Shown here one piece after another: positions 55,880-64,000 of a stretch of DNA of 64,000 nt. The position numbers and the translations under genes are program-made. The first letter of the stretch is position 1. Every line of letters starts with the position of its first letter. The stretch lies in the NCBI GenBank assembly GCA_039704465.1, contig JASFAU010000011.1:682001-746000 (forward strand), in the 5' to 3' direction. The notes beneath the pieces were generated by a model. It was not told the origin of the DNA. It searched no databases and saw only the letters and a list, made by a program, of their open reading frames with translations. The DNA comes from Plasmodiophora brassicae (Eukaryota; Endomyxa; Phytomyxea; Plasmodiophorida; Plasmodiophoridae).

Positions 55880-56698
55880 TCAGACGGCAACGCAATAGAT
55901 TATGAACGCAGAGAAGGCGATGGTGCTCACGCTCGCTGGTGCAACGGATGCCCCATGTGGGGCGCCGTTGGGCGCGTTTCCGGCTCCCGGCCCCATTTGA
56001 CTTTCTCCTCCGATGCACCTGCTCCCGTATAGAAATGGAGCCACATACCTCTCACCGAACTTGCGTACAATCCAGTCAGTATTGACAATGACCAGACCAG
56101 AAGCAGCAGCCGCTGCAAGAATCCCTGCGTCAGTCATGAACCGCCGGGGGACCTTCTGCAACGCGTGAGTAGGTTCCCGTTTAAAGCGGTCGAAGATGGC
56201 CGCCTTTGCTGTGTACATCACAGCCCCAGCCGACAGGAACGGGGCGGCTAGCGCGCGCTTGCGTTTCAGCAGGATATTGGTTCCAGCGGCGAGCATGAAC
56301 TTCTTAGCGGTACGGATGTTCGGTGACGGGTACATGAAATCGTTGTGGATGTCTTGCAGGATGGCCTCGGCGATGCCCAGATGGAACTGGGATTGTGCGT
56401 AGGCATCTGCGGCGATGACCGGCGACCAGTACGCCAGAATGCCGACGTCGCCACGATTCAGTTCGCGCCTGCGACAACGTTCCTTCAGTGGTCGGCCCGT
56501 TTCTGACCAATTTCCAGTCGAATAAGCAACGTCGGCAAGGGCCTGGGCGATCACAGATTGTATCAGGTGCTGCTTCACTACGTTGCCACCATCTGGCGGG
56601 TCACGGGTGCTCCTCGCGGGCTCCCCTGATGCGCAGCACAAGCAGACGATCATGCCGACGACGACTACCGGCGGCAGCCGGCAAGTACAGCGAGGCAT
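55880..56698 (-). CDS. Secreted, possibly GPI-anchored protein, 272 aa
   Basis: A single frame with a signal peptide (VVVVGMIVCLCCASGEP), one NWS glycosylation sequon and four further cysteines. Central segments are helical (AQSQFHLGIAEAILQDIHND, FMLAAGTNILLKRKRALAAP). A Gly/Ala/Pro linker (GPGAGNAPNGAPHG) leads to a hydrophobic end (STIAFSAFIIYCVAV) right at the stop. Small residues plus a terminal hydrophobic tail are what GPI-anchor signals look like; a plain C-terminal membrane anchor is the alternative. No family recognised. Confidence 0.6.
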   Translation of the reverse strand: MPRCTCRLPPVVVVGMIVCLCCASGEPARSTRDPPDGGNVVKQHLIQSVIAQALADVAYSTGNWSETGRPLKERCRRRELNRGDVGILAYWSPVIAADAYAQSQFHLGIAEAILQDIHNDFMYPSPNIRTAKKFMLAAGTNILLKRKRALAAPFLSAGAVMYTAKAAIFDRFKREPTHALQKVPRRFMTDAGILAAAAASGLVIVNTDWIVRKFGERYVAPFLYGSRCIGGESQMGPGAGNAPNGAPHGASVAPASVSTIAFSAFIIYCVAV

Positions 56699-57006
56699 CG
56701 GCTCAAAGGATGTTGCGGCGAGCCTTGAGCCTTCTGTCAGAAATCAGAGTCCTACCGTACTTCATACAGCATGGGACAGGAGGGCCCAAAGAATCCGTCG
56801 TTGTGTGGGGCACGGTGCGTTTCGGACCCGAATAATCCAACCGGGGCCCTTTCTGGCCGGAATCGGGGCAACGATGAATTACAGGATAGGATCCAGCAGC
56901 ATAAAGCCCTGGTCAACAGGAACAAGCAGAACCCGTAGCAGGTCGCGTTGATATCCCATGAACGACTCCGCCATCGCACGGCACCGGTGGCGAATCCTGC
57001 CATAAA
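56699..57006. other. Spacer, no gene recognised
   Basis: This lies between two minus-strand secreted-protein candidates. Nothing stands out. Confidence 0.35.
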
Positions 57007-57471
57007 CTACTGAGGATCCGAGCGCACACCGACGACCTTGATCGTCACATCAGAATCGACTCCCAGGATGAAACTGGCACTGCGCGTACATCGCAGCGAC
57101 ACCACCCACCAGGAGACGTCCCCTGCGAACTCACCGCGACAGACATCGTATGACAGTACAACACCGGGACGTCTGATACGCCCCAATTCGAGACAGCAAC
57201 CAAGGGCAGTCAGTGCAGATGCGCAATCATAAATTCAACGCGCTTCTTCCTGATCCCGTTCAGCTGTTTCTCTGGAAGCATCCCGCCTGGTTCAACGTGA
57301 CACAACTTGTACCGCGTCATCGATTCGTCCTCACCGTTGCGAATGGCGATGCTAATATCGTGGGTGGTGAGGTTCAATAAATGAACGAGATGCTCATTCG
57401 CACGGAGTGATCTACGACATCAGGGTCAATGCCCAGGAAGGCTCGAGAACCAATACTAGCACCGCTGCCAT
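57007..57471 (-). CDS. Small secreted protein, 3' structure partly resolved
   Basis: Exon 1 (57471-57416) encodes a signal-like MAAVLVLVLEPSWALTLM. A 64-nt intron (57352-57415) joins it to IAIRNGEDESMTRYKLC and VEPGGMLPEKQLNGIRKKR. The last exon (about 57172-57007) encodes VVLSYDVCRGEFAGDVSWW and VSLRCTRSASFILGV. I could not find a splice pair that links exon 2 to the last exon in phase, so one small exon or a non-standard site may be missing. Three or more cysteines are present. It is head-to-head with the next gene, 81 bp apart. Confidence 0.45.
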
Positions 57472-57552
57472 CACAGATTGTTCACGATCGATGCCTTCTC
57501 CAAATCCCAAACGTAGGAATTGGGACGGTTCGATGACACGCATCAACCCCCA

Positions 57553-57939
57553 ATGTCCCTGTTGTCAGCCCTGGTAGCCATCGTGGGCGTTGCTGCCGCA
57601 CAACAGCATGCAAAGCTGACGACGTTGGCGGATAAGACCAATGCCGGTGGGTCCTCTCTGCCCCTGGGCAGTTTCTCGTTACAGGACGCGTTCGCGCTGG
57701 GAGATGACCACAGCCTGGTCTACCGCCAAGGAAAAGTCAATTCGCCATATTACGGGGTGGCTTATTAGGTCACCTGCAATTTGGACGCCAACCGGTCCAC
57801 GCCAGTATCGCATGGTCGAACTTCGGCCGTGGTGCTCATCTCCGGCAAAACCTGGGACCATATTCTGTTTCGTAACGAATACAAAGGGCGCCTTGTTTGC
57901 ACCGTCGTGTATCGCACAGCGCATACGATGTGGACGTGA
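57553..57939 (+). CDS. Small secreted protein, 111 aa
   Basis: A single 51-nt intron (57718-57768) leaves 111 codons in phase and removes an in-frame stop (TAG at the acceptor). The start MSLLSALVAIVGVAAAQQ is a clean signal peptide with a cleavage-like AAA-QQ. The mature part has two cysteines (VTCNLDANRS, RLVCTVVYR) and a beta-rich look. No family recognised. It is a good candidate for an exported parasite protein on size, signal and neighbourhood, but nothing in the sequence proves a host role. Confidence 0.65.
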
Positions 57940-58158
57940 TTGAGGAGACCCAGAATAGAAACGACGAACCAGCGGCCAGTGGGCGCAACTGCAGTGCCCG
58001 CTCGACGGCCCGAGCCAGTCCGTGACTGCCAGTCGATCCCGACTGTCCCGCACTCCCGTGTAGGGCAGTTCAAAAATATCGCCGCTGTGACTGCAGCAGG
58101 GTCCGAGGTCCAAGTCCGTGGAAGGCGGCAGCTCCCGACTGCGCATTTGCACGAAGTC

Positions 58159-60166
58159 ATGTCGGACCCGAAGGACGTCGCCGACGGCGTCGCCGAGATG
58201 AGCCTGAGCCAGCGCAAGAAGATGGAGAAGATGAAGAAGATCCAGGAGCAGAAGGCAGCCAAGCAGGCTGCCAAGGCTGCCGCCGCCGCTGCCACGCCCA
58301 CCCAGGTTCGCCCATGTTCGCCATCAGGCCACATTTTTTGTTTACCTCGGTCGCAGGCTGGGACTAAGCAGGCGAACGAGGTTCCTGCTCTCGTCCTCGA
58401 CACGTCCCTACCCCCTGCTACCGAAGTCCGCGTTGTGGATGTTCACAAGCATACGGGCCAGCGCGTCAAGGTGTTCGCCTGGGTTCAGTACGTTCGTGAC
58501 CAGGTGAAGCATATATGCTATTGTCAGCCGTGCCTATTGTGCCTAAGAATGACTATAGGGTTCGCTGGTGTTCCTTGATTTGCGTGACGGCAGCGGTGCC
58601 GTCCCCCCTGTTCTTCAGTGCGTTTTGACAGGGAAACTTGCCAAGACTGCAGAGGTACTCCAATTGTGCATGTATTTCATTAATGGTGCTAACCAAAATG
58701 CGGCAGGCTCGTCAGCTGTTACGTGAGACAGCTGTGGAAATATTCGGTACCGTCGTCAGCGATGAGCGTGCACCTCATGGCGTGGAGCTGAAGGCCGATT
58801 ACTGGAACGTCGTTGGCCCTTCCGATCCCGAACTAGAGGAGCGGTACGTGTTGTTAGGATATATATTGGTTCGCTGGAAGGGGTAATTGTTTACGACAGG
58901 TTCAACGAGTCCTCGCATCCTGATGTCCTTCTTGATCAGCGGTTCCTCCACATCCGCTCGGTTCGCTTCTCGTCTATTCTGCGTCTCAGATCGATTACGA
59001 CGGCGGCGTTCCGCGAATTCTTTTACTCTCGAGACTTCTCGGAAGTCACGCCGCCGACCCTTGTCCAGACTGAGGCAAGCAACGTGACGGATAGGTCTAG
59101 CGCTGAACTAAGACGTGTTTTCCAGGTCGAAGGCGGAGCGGACCTGTTTACGGTCAACTACTTCGGCGAGGACGCATATCTGACCCAGTCGTCGCAGCTG
59201 TACCTGGAGACCGTCATTCCATCGCTCGGCAACGCGTTCTGTATCATGCCGTCGTATCGTGCTGAAAAGTCGCGGACAAGACGTCACCTCTCCGAGTTCA
59301 CGCATGTTGAAGGCGTACGATCGTTGGGGATGAAGGAGTTTCCGCGTCCACAGCTGACTTGCTTCAGGAAATGGCGTTTTACACTTTCGAGAAATTGCTC
59401 CAGTTTGTCGAGGACATGGTCGTTACAGTGTCGCAAATCGTCGTTGACAAAGCCGGTAAATCACGTGAGAGCCAGCAGTATCGGCCACGTTTAACGACTG
59501 TGTGGTAAAGGGCCACTGCTCTACTCTGTCAACCCTGACTTCAAGCCACCCAAGGGACCGTTCCTGCGTATGAAGTACTCGGAGGCTATCGCGTGGCTGA
59601 ACGAACACAACGTGCCGAACGAGGAAACGAAGCAGCCGTGGAAGATTGGCGACGGCATTAGCGAAGCTCCCGAGCGCCACATGAACGATGAAATAGGGCA
59701 GCCCATTCTCCTGTACGGGTTCCCGGCCGATCAGAAACCGTTCTACATGTCGCGCGCCGATTTCGACAACAACATGACGGAGAGTGTCGATCTTCTGATG
59801 CCGGTCGGTTAATAGCGCCCATCATCGCATCGGCCGCTTTACTGACTGGACCTAACCCTTGCCAGGGTGTTGGTGAAATCGTTGGAGGCAGCATGCGTGA
59901 ATGGGATTTGCAGAGGCTCAAAGACGCTTATGCGGCAAAGAACCTTGACCCGACTCCCTACGGTTGGTACAACGACCTGAGGAAGTTTGGGACGTGCCCT
60001 CACGGTGGCTTCGGTCTGGGACTGGAAAGGTAGACACCGTCGTTTGTGACGGCTACGTTCGCCTGAGCGTGTTGTCGTCAACAGGTTCCTGTGCTGGATC
60101 CTCAAACTGGATCACATTCGCGAGGTGTCATTGTACCCCAGATTCGTCGGTCGCTGCTCGCCGTAG
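58159..60166 (+). CDS. NARS1: Asparaginyl-tRNA synthetase, cytosolic
   Basis: Charges tRNA-Asn. The start is followed by a lysine-rich helix ([17 protein letters not shown]) typical of eukaryotic cytosolic enzymes. An OB-fold ([12 protein letters not shown]) comes next. The class IIb catalytic domain shows [75 protein letters not shown] (motif 2) and [23 protein letters not shown]-type sequence (here [15 protein letters not shown], motif 3) and the end [13 protein letters not shown] follow. The order and the VEGG and NYFGE blocks favour AsnRS over AspRS. Several introns are present; the last is about 60032-60089. I did not resolve every junction near 58500-59500. Confidence 0.88.
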
Positions 60167-60255
60167 ATCCACCGGCGCTCATATCAATCCACTACCTACT
60201 TACACATGCATCGCTTCCCGGTTGGGATGAAACCTCGGCGGCTTTGTTATTAGAA

Positions 60256-61621
60256 TTAAGGGTAGCAGGAAACCGAGTTATCAGCTGCGAGCCCAAGCGG
60301 TTAGACGGAACGGGAATCGGCACATGCGTGCGCGTCTGCTTACTTTGCCCAAAGACGATGCGGACGTCATCGAGGCCGACGGATTCCTGGCCCGTTGAGA
60401 CGTCCGGGTAGATGGCGACCGACGACAGCCCTGACAGCACGTTGAAGAAATCACAGTTCGTCGGCGTTGTCCACGACTGCGACACCAGCCGTCAGCGACC
60501 GGTGGACGTTTGCGACACGCGCCGTTCGTCAACCCCACCAGGAAAACGCTCTTCGGGTCCTTCTTCCAGCCGTTGATCGGCTGCTCGTTCAACGTAAAGT
60601 TGAAGAGTCGCGTGTCGCCAACCCAGGTGATGTTACGCTGGGCCAGGGTGATCCCGGCGCCCGAGGCGCACGTCGCACACGTTAACGCGACGAACGTTTT
60701 CGGGTTCGGGTACACGCTCGTCGTGAAGTCCCCGGCGAAACTCGTCAACCAGAACGAGATGTACCCGTTGTAGGCACGCTCGAAGTTTCCGCTGTGGTCG
60801 CGCGTTGGCGTTCGGGTCGGGCCGTCTGGGCAGATGTGTGCATCGCCGTACCTGAATTTGCTGGGCGCCGTGAACGACCACCTTGCCGTGTTCGCCGAGC
60901 CGACCACGTACGGGATCGAATCGGAGTATATGAAATGGTTCAGGTTCCCTATCGGAACGTGAATCGGTCGCCGCCCGGCACCGAGCGATTGCAAGCGCTG
61001 ACCGATGCTGGTGGCGCTCCACCCGGCGCTGGCAGTGGCGTCGTACACGACGAACCAGTTCTCGTTGCTCGTCGTGAACGGGCTCGACACGGCACTGCCG
61101 TCGACCGTGATGTACACAATGCCCGCGCTGGTCGACATGCCATACTTGTTGATGGCGTAGTACGTGAAATTCGCACCAGTGAAGCCGATCGGCGCGGAGA
61201 ACAGCACACGGTTCGACGCCAGCGATGACACGTTCGTATACGACGACGTGATTTGGGTCCCCTTCTGCGGCATGTACCCGTAGACGGCGTACACCTGGGA
61301 TCATCGTCAATCGACCCAGCGCCCGGTCGGCACGATAGTCCTCACCTGGGACAGCTGATACAGTGCCCCGGACGAGGGCACCGACCCGATCTGCGTCGCC
61401 AGGATCGGGTACCCGCCCGTGGCATTCGGCAGCAGCTGAATCACGATGTCTGGATTCGCCCCCGTTAGCCGTCGTTGCCGCCGCTCAGGCGCCGTCGAAC
61501 GCGACAGACCTGTTTGCGCCTGTGCGGTCACGACGACGTGCAACGCCTTCGGGTACGTGGCCGCACTGTTGCCAGATCCCACCAGGACGCCCGCGACGAT
61601 CACCAGCCAGATCGGCGACAT
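60256..61621 (-). CDS. Large secreted/extracellular protein, 397 aa
   Basis: Introns 61295-61345, 60477-60538 and 60285-60343 leave 397 aa in phase. The signal peptide is MSPIWLVIVAGVLVGSGNSA. The body is beta-rich and looks like a cadherin/VCBS-type Ig-like repeat (FTGANFTYYAINKYGMSTSA, GIVYITV). Later parts are RDHSGNFERAYNGYISFWL, NITWVGDTRLFNF, then TNCDFFNVLSGLSS and the end ESVGLDDVRIVFG. There are several N-glycosylation sequons (NFT, NIT). It is a plausible wall or surface protein; no family is assigned. Confidence 0.65.
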
Positions 61622-61757
61622 CAGGCGACGTTGTCGGAGCATTCGTCAACCAGGTGCTGAGGTTGCGCGCTCCCGGTGGCCCCGCCTTTCGCTGGGCTGT
61701 GACCGTTTGCCCACTGCCCCGACCCGACTACCTATGGACGTGCACAGGACAGCAACG

Positions 61758-62658
61758 CTACGGGAATGGGTTCATTTCGTCATCGGCGGCTGACGGTTCG
61801 CTGTCGCTGTCGCTGTCGCGCGCGTGCCGTCTCTGTTCCCGCCGACCGGCGCCAGCGACCATGCCGGCCGAACGATTCCGTTCGATGCGTTCCGCGCGCG
61901 TTTCGCTCGTCATCGACGGCCCGAAGACGAGGCCGCTCGCAATGATCGCCTGGTACCTGTCGAGTTTGGCGACGTTCTCCCGGAACTTATCGTTCGCCAA
62001 CCGGGAGAGCAGCTCGATGTACGGCTTCGAGACGAACAGGCTGATGGTGTCGCCCGAGTACGTGCCAATGGGCACGTCGAGCTTAAGCGTGTCCCGCACC
62101 TGGACGTTGAGCTTCTGGATGCCGGAATTGCCATAACCGGCCCGCAGGGACGTTGCCAGGAAGGCCTGGGCGGCCTGCTCGGATCGTGATGCGACATGGA
62201 GGATGAACGGTTCGAACTTGAAGTAGACCAGCGGAGCGGACGCGTCCGGGTACTCGTCGACGCAGAAGCGCAGCGTGCCGTCGCCTTCGGAATGACGCGG
62301 GAAGATCGTGCAGACGACATCGTCGACTGGCAGAGCGTCATGACTGACGAACAGCCACACACCGCCCTTCTTTACCTTGCGGGACACATCCTCCGGGTCA
62401 CAGTCGACGTAGACGGCCACCCTGCCGGAACAGCTCGACGTCGTGACAAAGTCGTCACTGCACCGAACGCGTCAGTGCCCCAGCAACGACGACGACATCG
62501 ACGCCCGTGCCCCACCACTGATTGACGACGTCCATGATGGGCAGGACGAGGTCATCGATGGACCCCTTGGGCGATTTGTCACCGCGGCATGACAGGATGC
62601 GGCGTTTGCGCTCGTCGAACGACGCAGCAGCTGCAGCCGCACGCGCCACGGATCGCAT
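61758..62658 (-). CDS. TYW3: TYW3, wybutosine-synthesis methyltransferase
   Basis: Methylates the wybutosine precursor at position 37 of tRNA-Phe. One intron (62458-62515) leaves 280 aa in phase. Motifs: DKSPKGSIDD, VTTSSCSGRVAVY, VWLFVSHD, LVYFKFEPFILHVASRSEQA and GYGNSGIQKL, then ISLFVSKPYIELLSRLANDK. These are the signature blocks of the family. The C-terminus extends past the usual end with an acidic Ser-rich tail (DSDSDSEPSAADDE). The start at MRSVAR (62658) was chosen; an ATG at 62820 is in frame. Confidence 0.9.
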
Positions 62659-62725
62659 GTGCAGCTGCGCAAAGTGCGCCCGCTCGAACGCAGCACACCT
62701 CAGGAATACTTTGCTGGCCGCTCGA

Positions 62726-63013
62726 CTATCCGGCAAGGGGCTCCTGATGTGAAGAGTCTCCCCGGGGACACGTCCTCGAGTTGTGCCCGCGCTTACCGCA
62801 TAGCTTGCAGGACGGTCCACGCGACAGGCCCAGCCAGGGGGCTATCAGCTGTCCACGAATGGTGGACGACAACGACGTTGTAGGCACCTGGCTTGGCCTG
62901 TCGCGTGGTCCGAAACAATTCGCAATGGCGATCCTCCGGAAGTACCGTTCGTTGGTTAGAACGCCCCGCGCCCGTAGACCATCGGATCTGATCAACCTGT
63001 GTGTGTGTGCCAA
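62726..63013 (-). CDS. Zinc-knuckle ORF (CX2CX4HX4C), weak
   Basis: The frame contains CKLCGKRGHNSRTC, a zinc knuckle like those in plant MYB or mobile-element proteins. The rest has no homology and the ORF covers the hairpin described below. It may be one exon of a small gene, or a chance knuckle. Confidence 0.28.
   Translation of the reverse strand: MAHTHRLIRSDGLRARGVLTNERYFRRIAIANCFGPRDRPSQVPTTSLSSTIRGQLIAPWLGLSRGPSCKLCGKRGHNSRTCPRGDSSHQEPLAG
62814..62911. repeat. Nested inverted repeat (strong hairpin)
   Basis: The outer arms ccacgcgacaggcc (62817-62830) and ggcctgtcgcgtgg (62895-62908) are perfect. They extend inward as cagccagg/cctggctt with one mismatch. The loop itself holds a smaller hairpin, gtccac...gtggac (about 62851-62867). 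Confidence 0.85.
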
Positions 63014-63118
63014 TTCGGCGGGGGAACCCGTCCCGGATGCCGCCGCCAGCCTGAACTGTCCGTCTCAGTGCAGGCGCCGCATACGACGACACGTCCGTCA
63101 GGCGCACAGGTCCCTCCA

Positions 63119-64000
63119 ATGGCGAACATCGGCAACCCGTCATGGCAGCTCGCCGACCTGGACCTCGCCCGGGAACAGCCCATTGGTCGGGCGTCTACTG
63201 CTCCTGCCAATATCTTGCCGCCGTCTGACGCCATGGCGCGCAGGGCGCGGCGCGAACTCGCAGGTCTTCCTCTACACGGCCAGGCGGGCAGGCGTCCAGC
63301 TCGCCGTCAAGCGCATAGCGCGCGCGACGATCACGAACCCGCAGCGCGTCCTCGACGAGAAATCCATCCTGCTGTCCATCGCACATCCCGCCATCGTGCG
63401 CCTGTACAGATCAGTCGCACACGTCGCCTCTGCCCCATCGTCGTCTCAAGCGGCGTCGCCCGCGTGCTCTCAGGTTCTGCACGATGAAGGACGACGCGTA
63501 CCTGTACCTCGCAATGGAGTGGTGCTCGGGCGGGTGCATCACCAACCAGATCGAACGATCTGGTTCAGGTACAACGGCACGTCGCGTGCGACGACACGCC
63601 GTTTGCTCCAGCGATGACATTCAGGGATCCCGCTCGAATCGCTGCGCGTGTACGCCTACGAACTGCTGTCCGCCATCAGGTACCTGCACGCGACCGCTGG
63701 CGTTCTGCATCGGGATATCAAACCGGGGAACCTGCTCCTGTGGGAGGGAACCGCTCCGACTGCTGGGACACATCAGGCTGACGCTGATCCAGGACGAACG
63801 ATGGCCACCTGAAGCTATGCGATTTCGGCCTGTCGAAGCGGGTCGCGGCGGACGCCAGGTCCGTCTCGAGACGTGCCTCGGTCGTGACTGGGCTCTAATG
63901 CGCCGTCGTGATGGCAGATGTACCACTCTGTGCGGCACAGAGATCTACTGGGCACCCGAGATGGTTCGCCGGCATCGGGACCCGAGCGCTGAGGCGGCGC
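63119..64000 (+). CDS. AGC-type protein kinase, 3' truncated
   Basis: Introns 63186-63243, 63405-63473, 63569-63624, 63740-63792 and 63859-63917 are removed in phase. The start is MANIGNPSWQLADLDL, with no signal peptide. Catalytic features are canonical: IGRGANSQVFLYTAR, LAVKRIAR, HPAIVRLFCTMKDDAYLYLA, MEWCSGG, LHRDIKPGNLLL, KLCDFGLSKRV and CGTEIYWAPEMVRR. HRD, DFG and APE are all intact, unlike the kinases at 38-44 kb. It is a cytosolic kinase of the AGC type; the end is outside the window. Confidence 0.85.

Noticed and set aside
58159..60166. Aspartyl- rather than asparaginyl-tRNA synthetase
   Set aside because: The N-terminal lysine helix occurs in both, but the [18 protein letters not shown] and [12 protein letters not shown] blocks fit AsnRS better.
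1..64000. tRNA, rRNA or CRISPR arrays
   Set aside because: No tRNA-like cloverleaf, rRNA block or regularly spaced repeat array was seen by eye; this is a eukaryotic locus and CRISPR is not expected.

Overview
The window is nuclear DNA from a compact, GC-rich eukaryotic microbe. Nearly every recognisable protein is split by short GT-AG introns, mostly 47-69 nt with extremes of about 35 and 77 nt. The removed introns often contain a branch-like CTAAC, CTGAC or CTAAT. Genes lie on both strands with very short spacers; one stop and the next start are only 8 bp apart (45503/45512). A CFAP65-like flagellar gene points to a flagellated life stage. Many secreted kinase, ankyrin and small secreted proteins point to a parasite or symbiont. 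A plasmodiophorid-type rhizarian (Plasmodiophora/Spongospora-like) fits best; this is inference from style and gene content, not a database match. I rebuilt exon chains by hand. For most genes the exon sum is a multiple of three, which is the main internal check on those models.

Left part (1-21.5 kb): the tail of an AGC-like kinase, an arginine-deiminase-family enzyme with ten exons, an unidentified gene, a PQ-loop membrane protein, two ribosome-biogenesis factors (DCAF13/Sof1 and NOM1/Sgd1), a small coiled-coil protein, a thioredoxin-domain protein, a 456-aa unknown, a PTC7-like PP2C phosphatase divergently paired with CTP:phosphocholine cytidylyltransferase, and the 5.7-kb CFAP65-like gene.

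Middle part (21.7-38.3 kb): an unknown gene, decayed Ty1/copia-type retroelement pieces with an inverted duplication, then housekeeping genes: TOM1/THH1-type 7TM protein, RNA polymerase III RPC6, a TUG/ASPSCR1 homologue carrying a PUB-like domain, RFT1 divergently paired with MAGO nashi, a RECQ4 helicase with an Sld2-type N-terminus, and RER1.

Accessory block (38.5-44.3 kb): three tandem paralogous AGC-like kinases on the minus strand. Each starts with a predicted signal peptide and carries DVG in place of DFG. The middle copy is broken by a 4-nt deletion. Their upstream flanks are duplicated with them, and two sets of tandem minisatellites lie between the genes.

Right part (44.8-64 kb): an unknown protein, a WD40 protein, DONSON, a TMEM97/EXPERA-like protein and a membrane coiled-coil protein. 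A second run of probable exported proteins follows (ankyrin repeats, an atypical secreted kinase, a possible GPI-anchored protein, and a head-to-head pair of small secreted proteins), with a QNG1-like protein inside it. Then come cytosolic asparaginyl-tRNA synthetase, a large secreted protein, the wybutosine enzyme TYW3, and a canonical AGC-type kinase running off the end.

Intron positions given below are hand predictions. Where I could not close an exon chain I say so. All family names rest on motifs recognised by eye, without searches.
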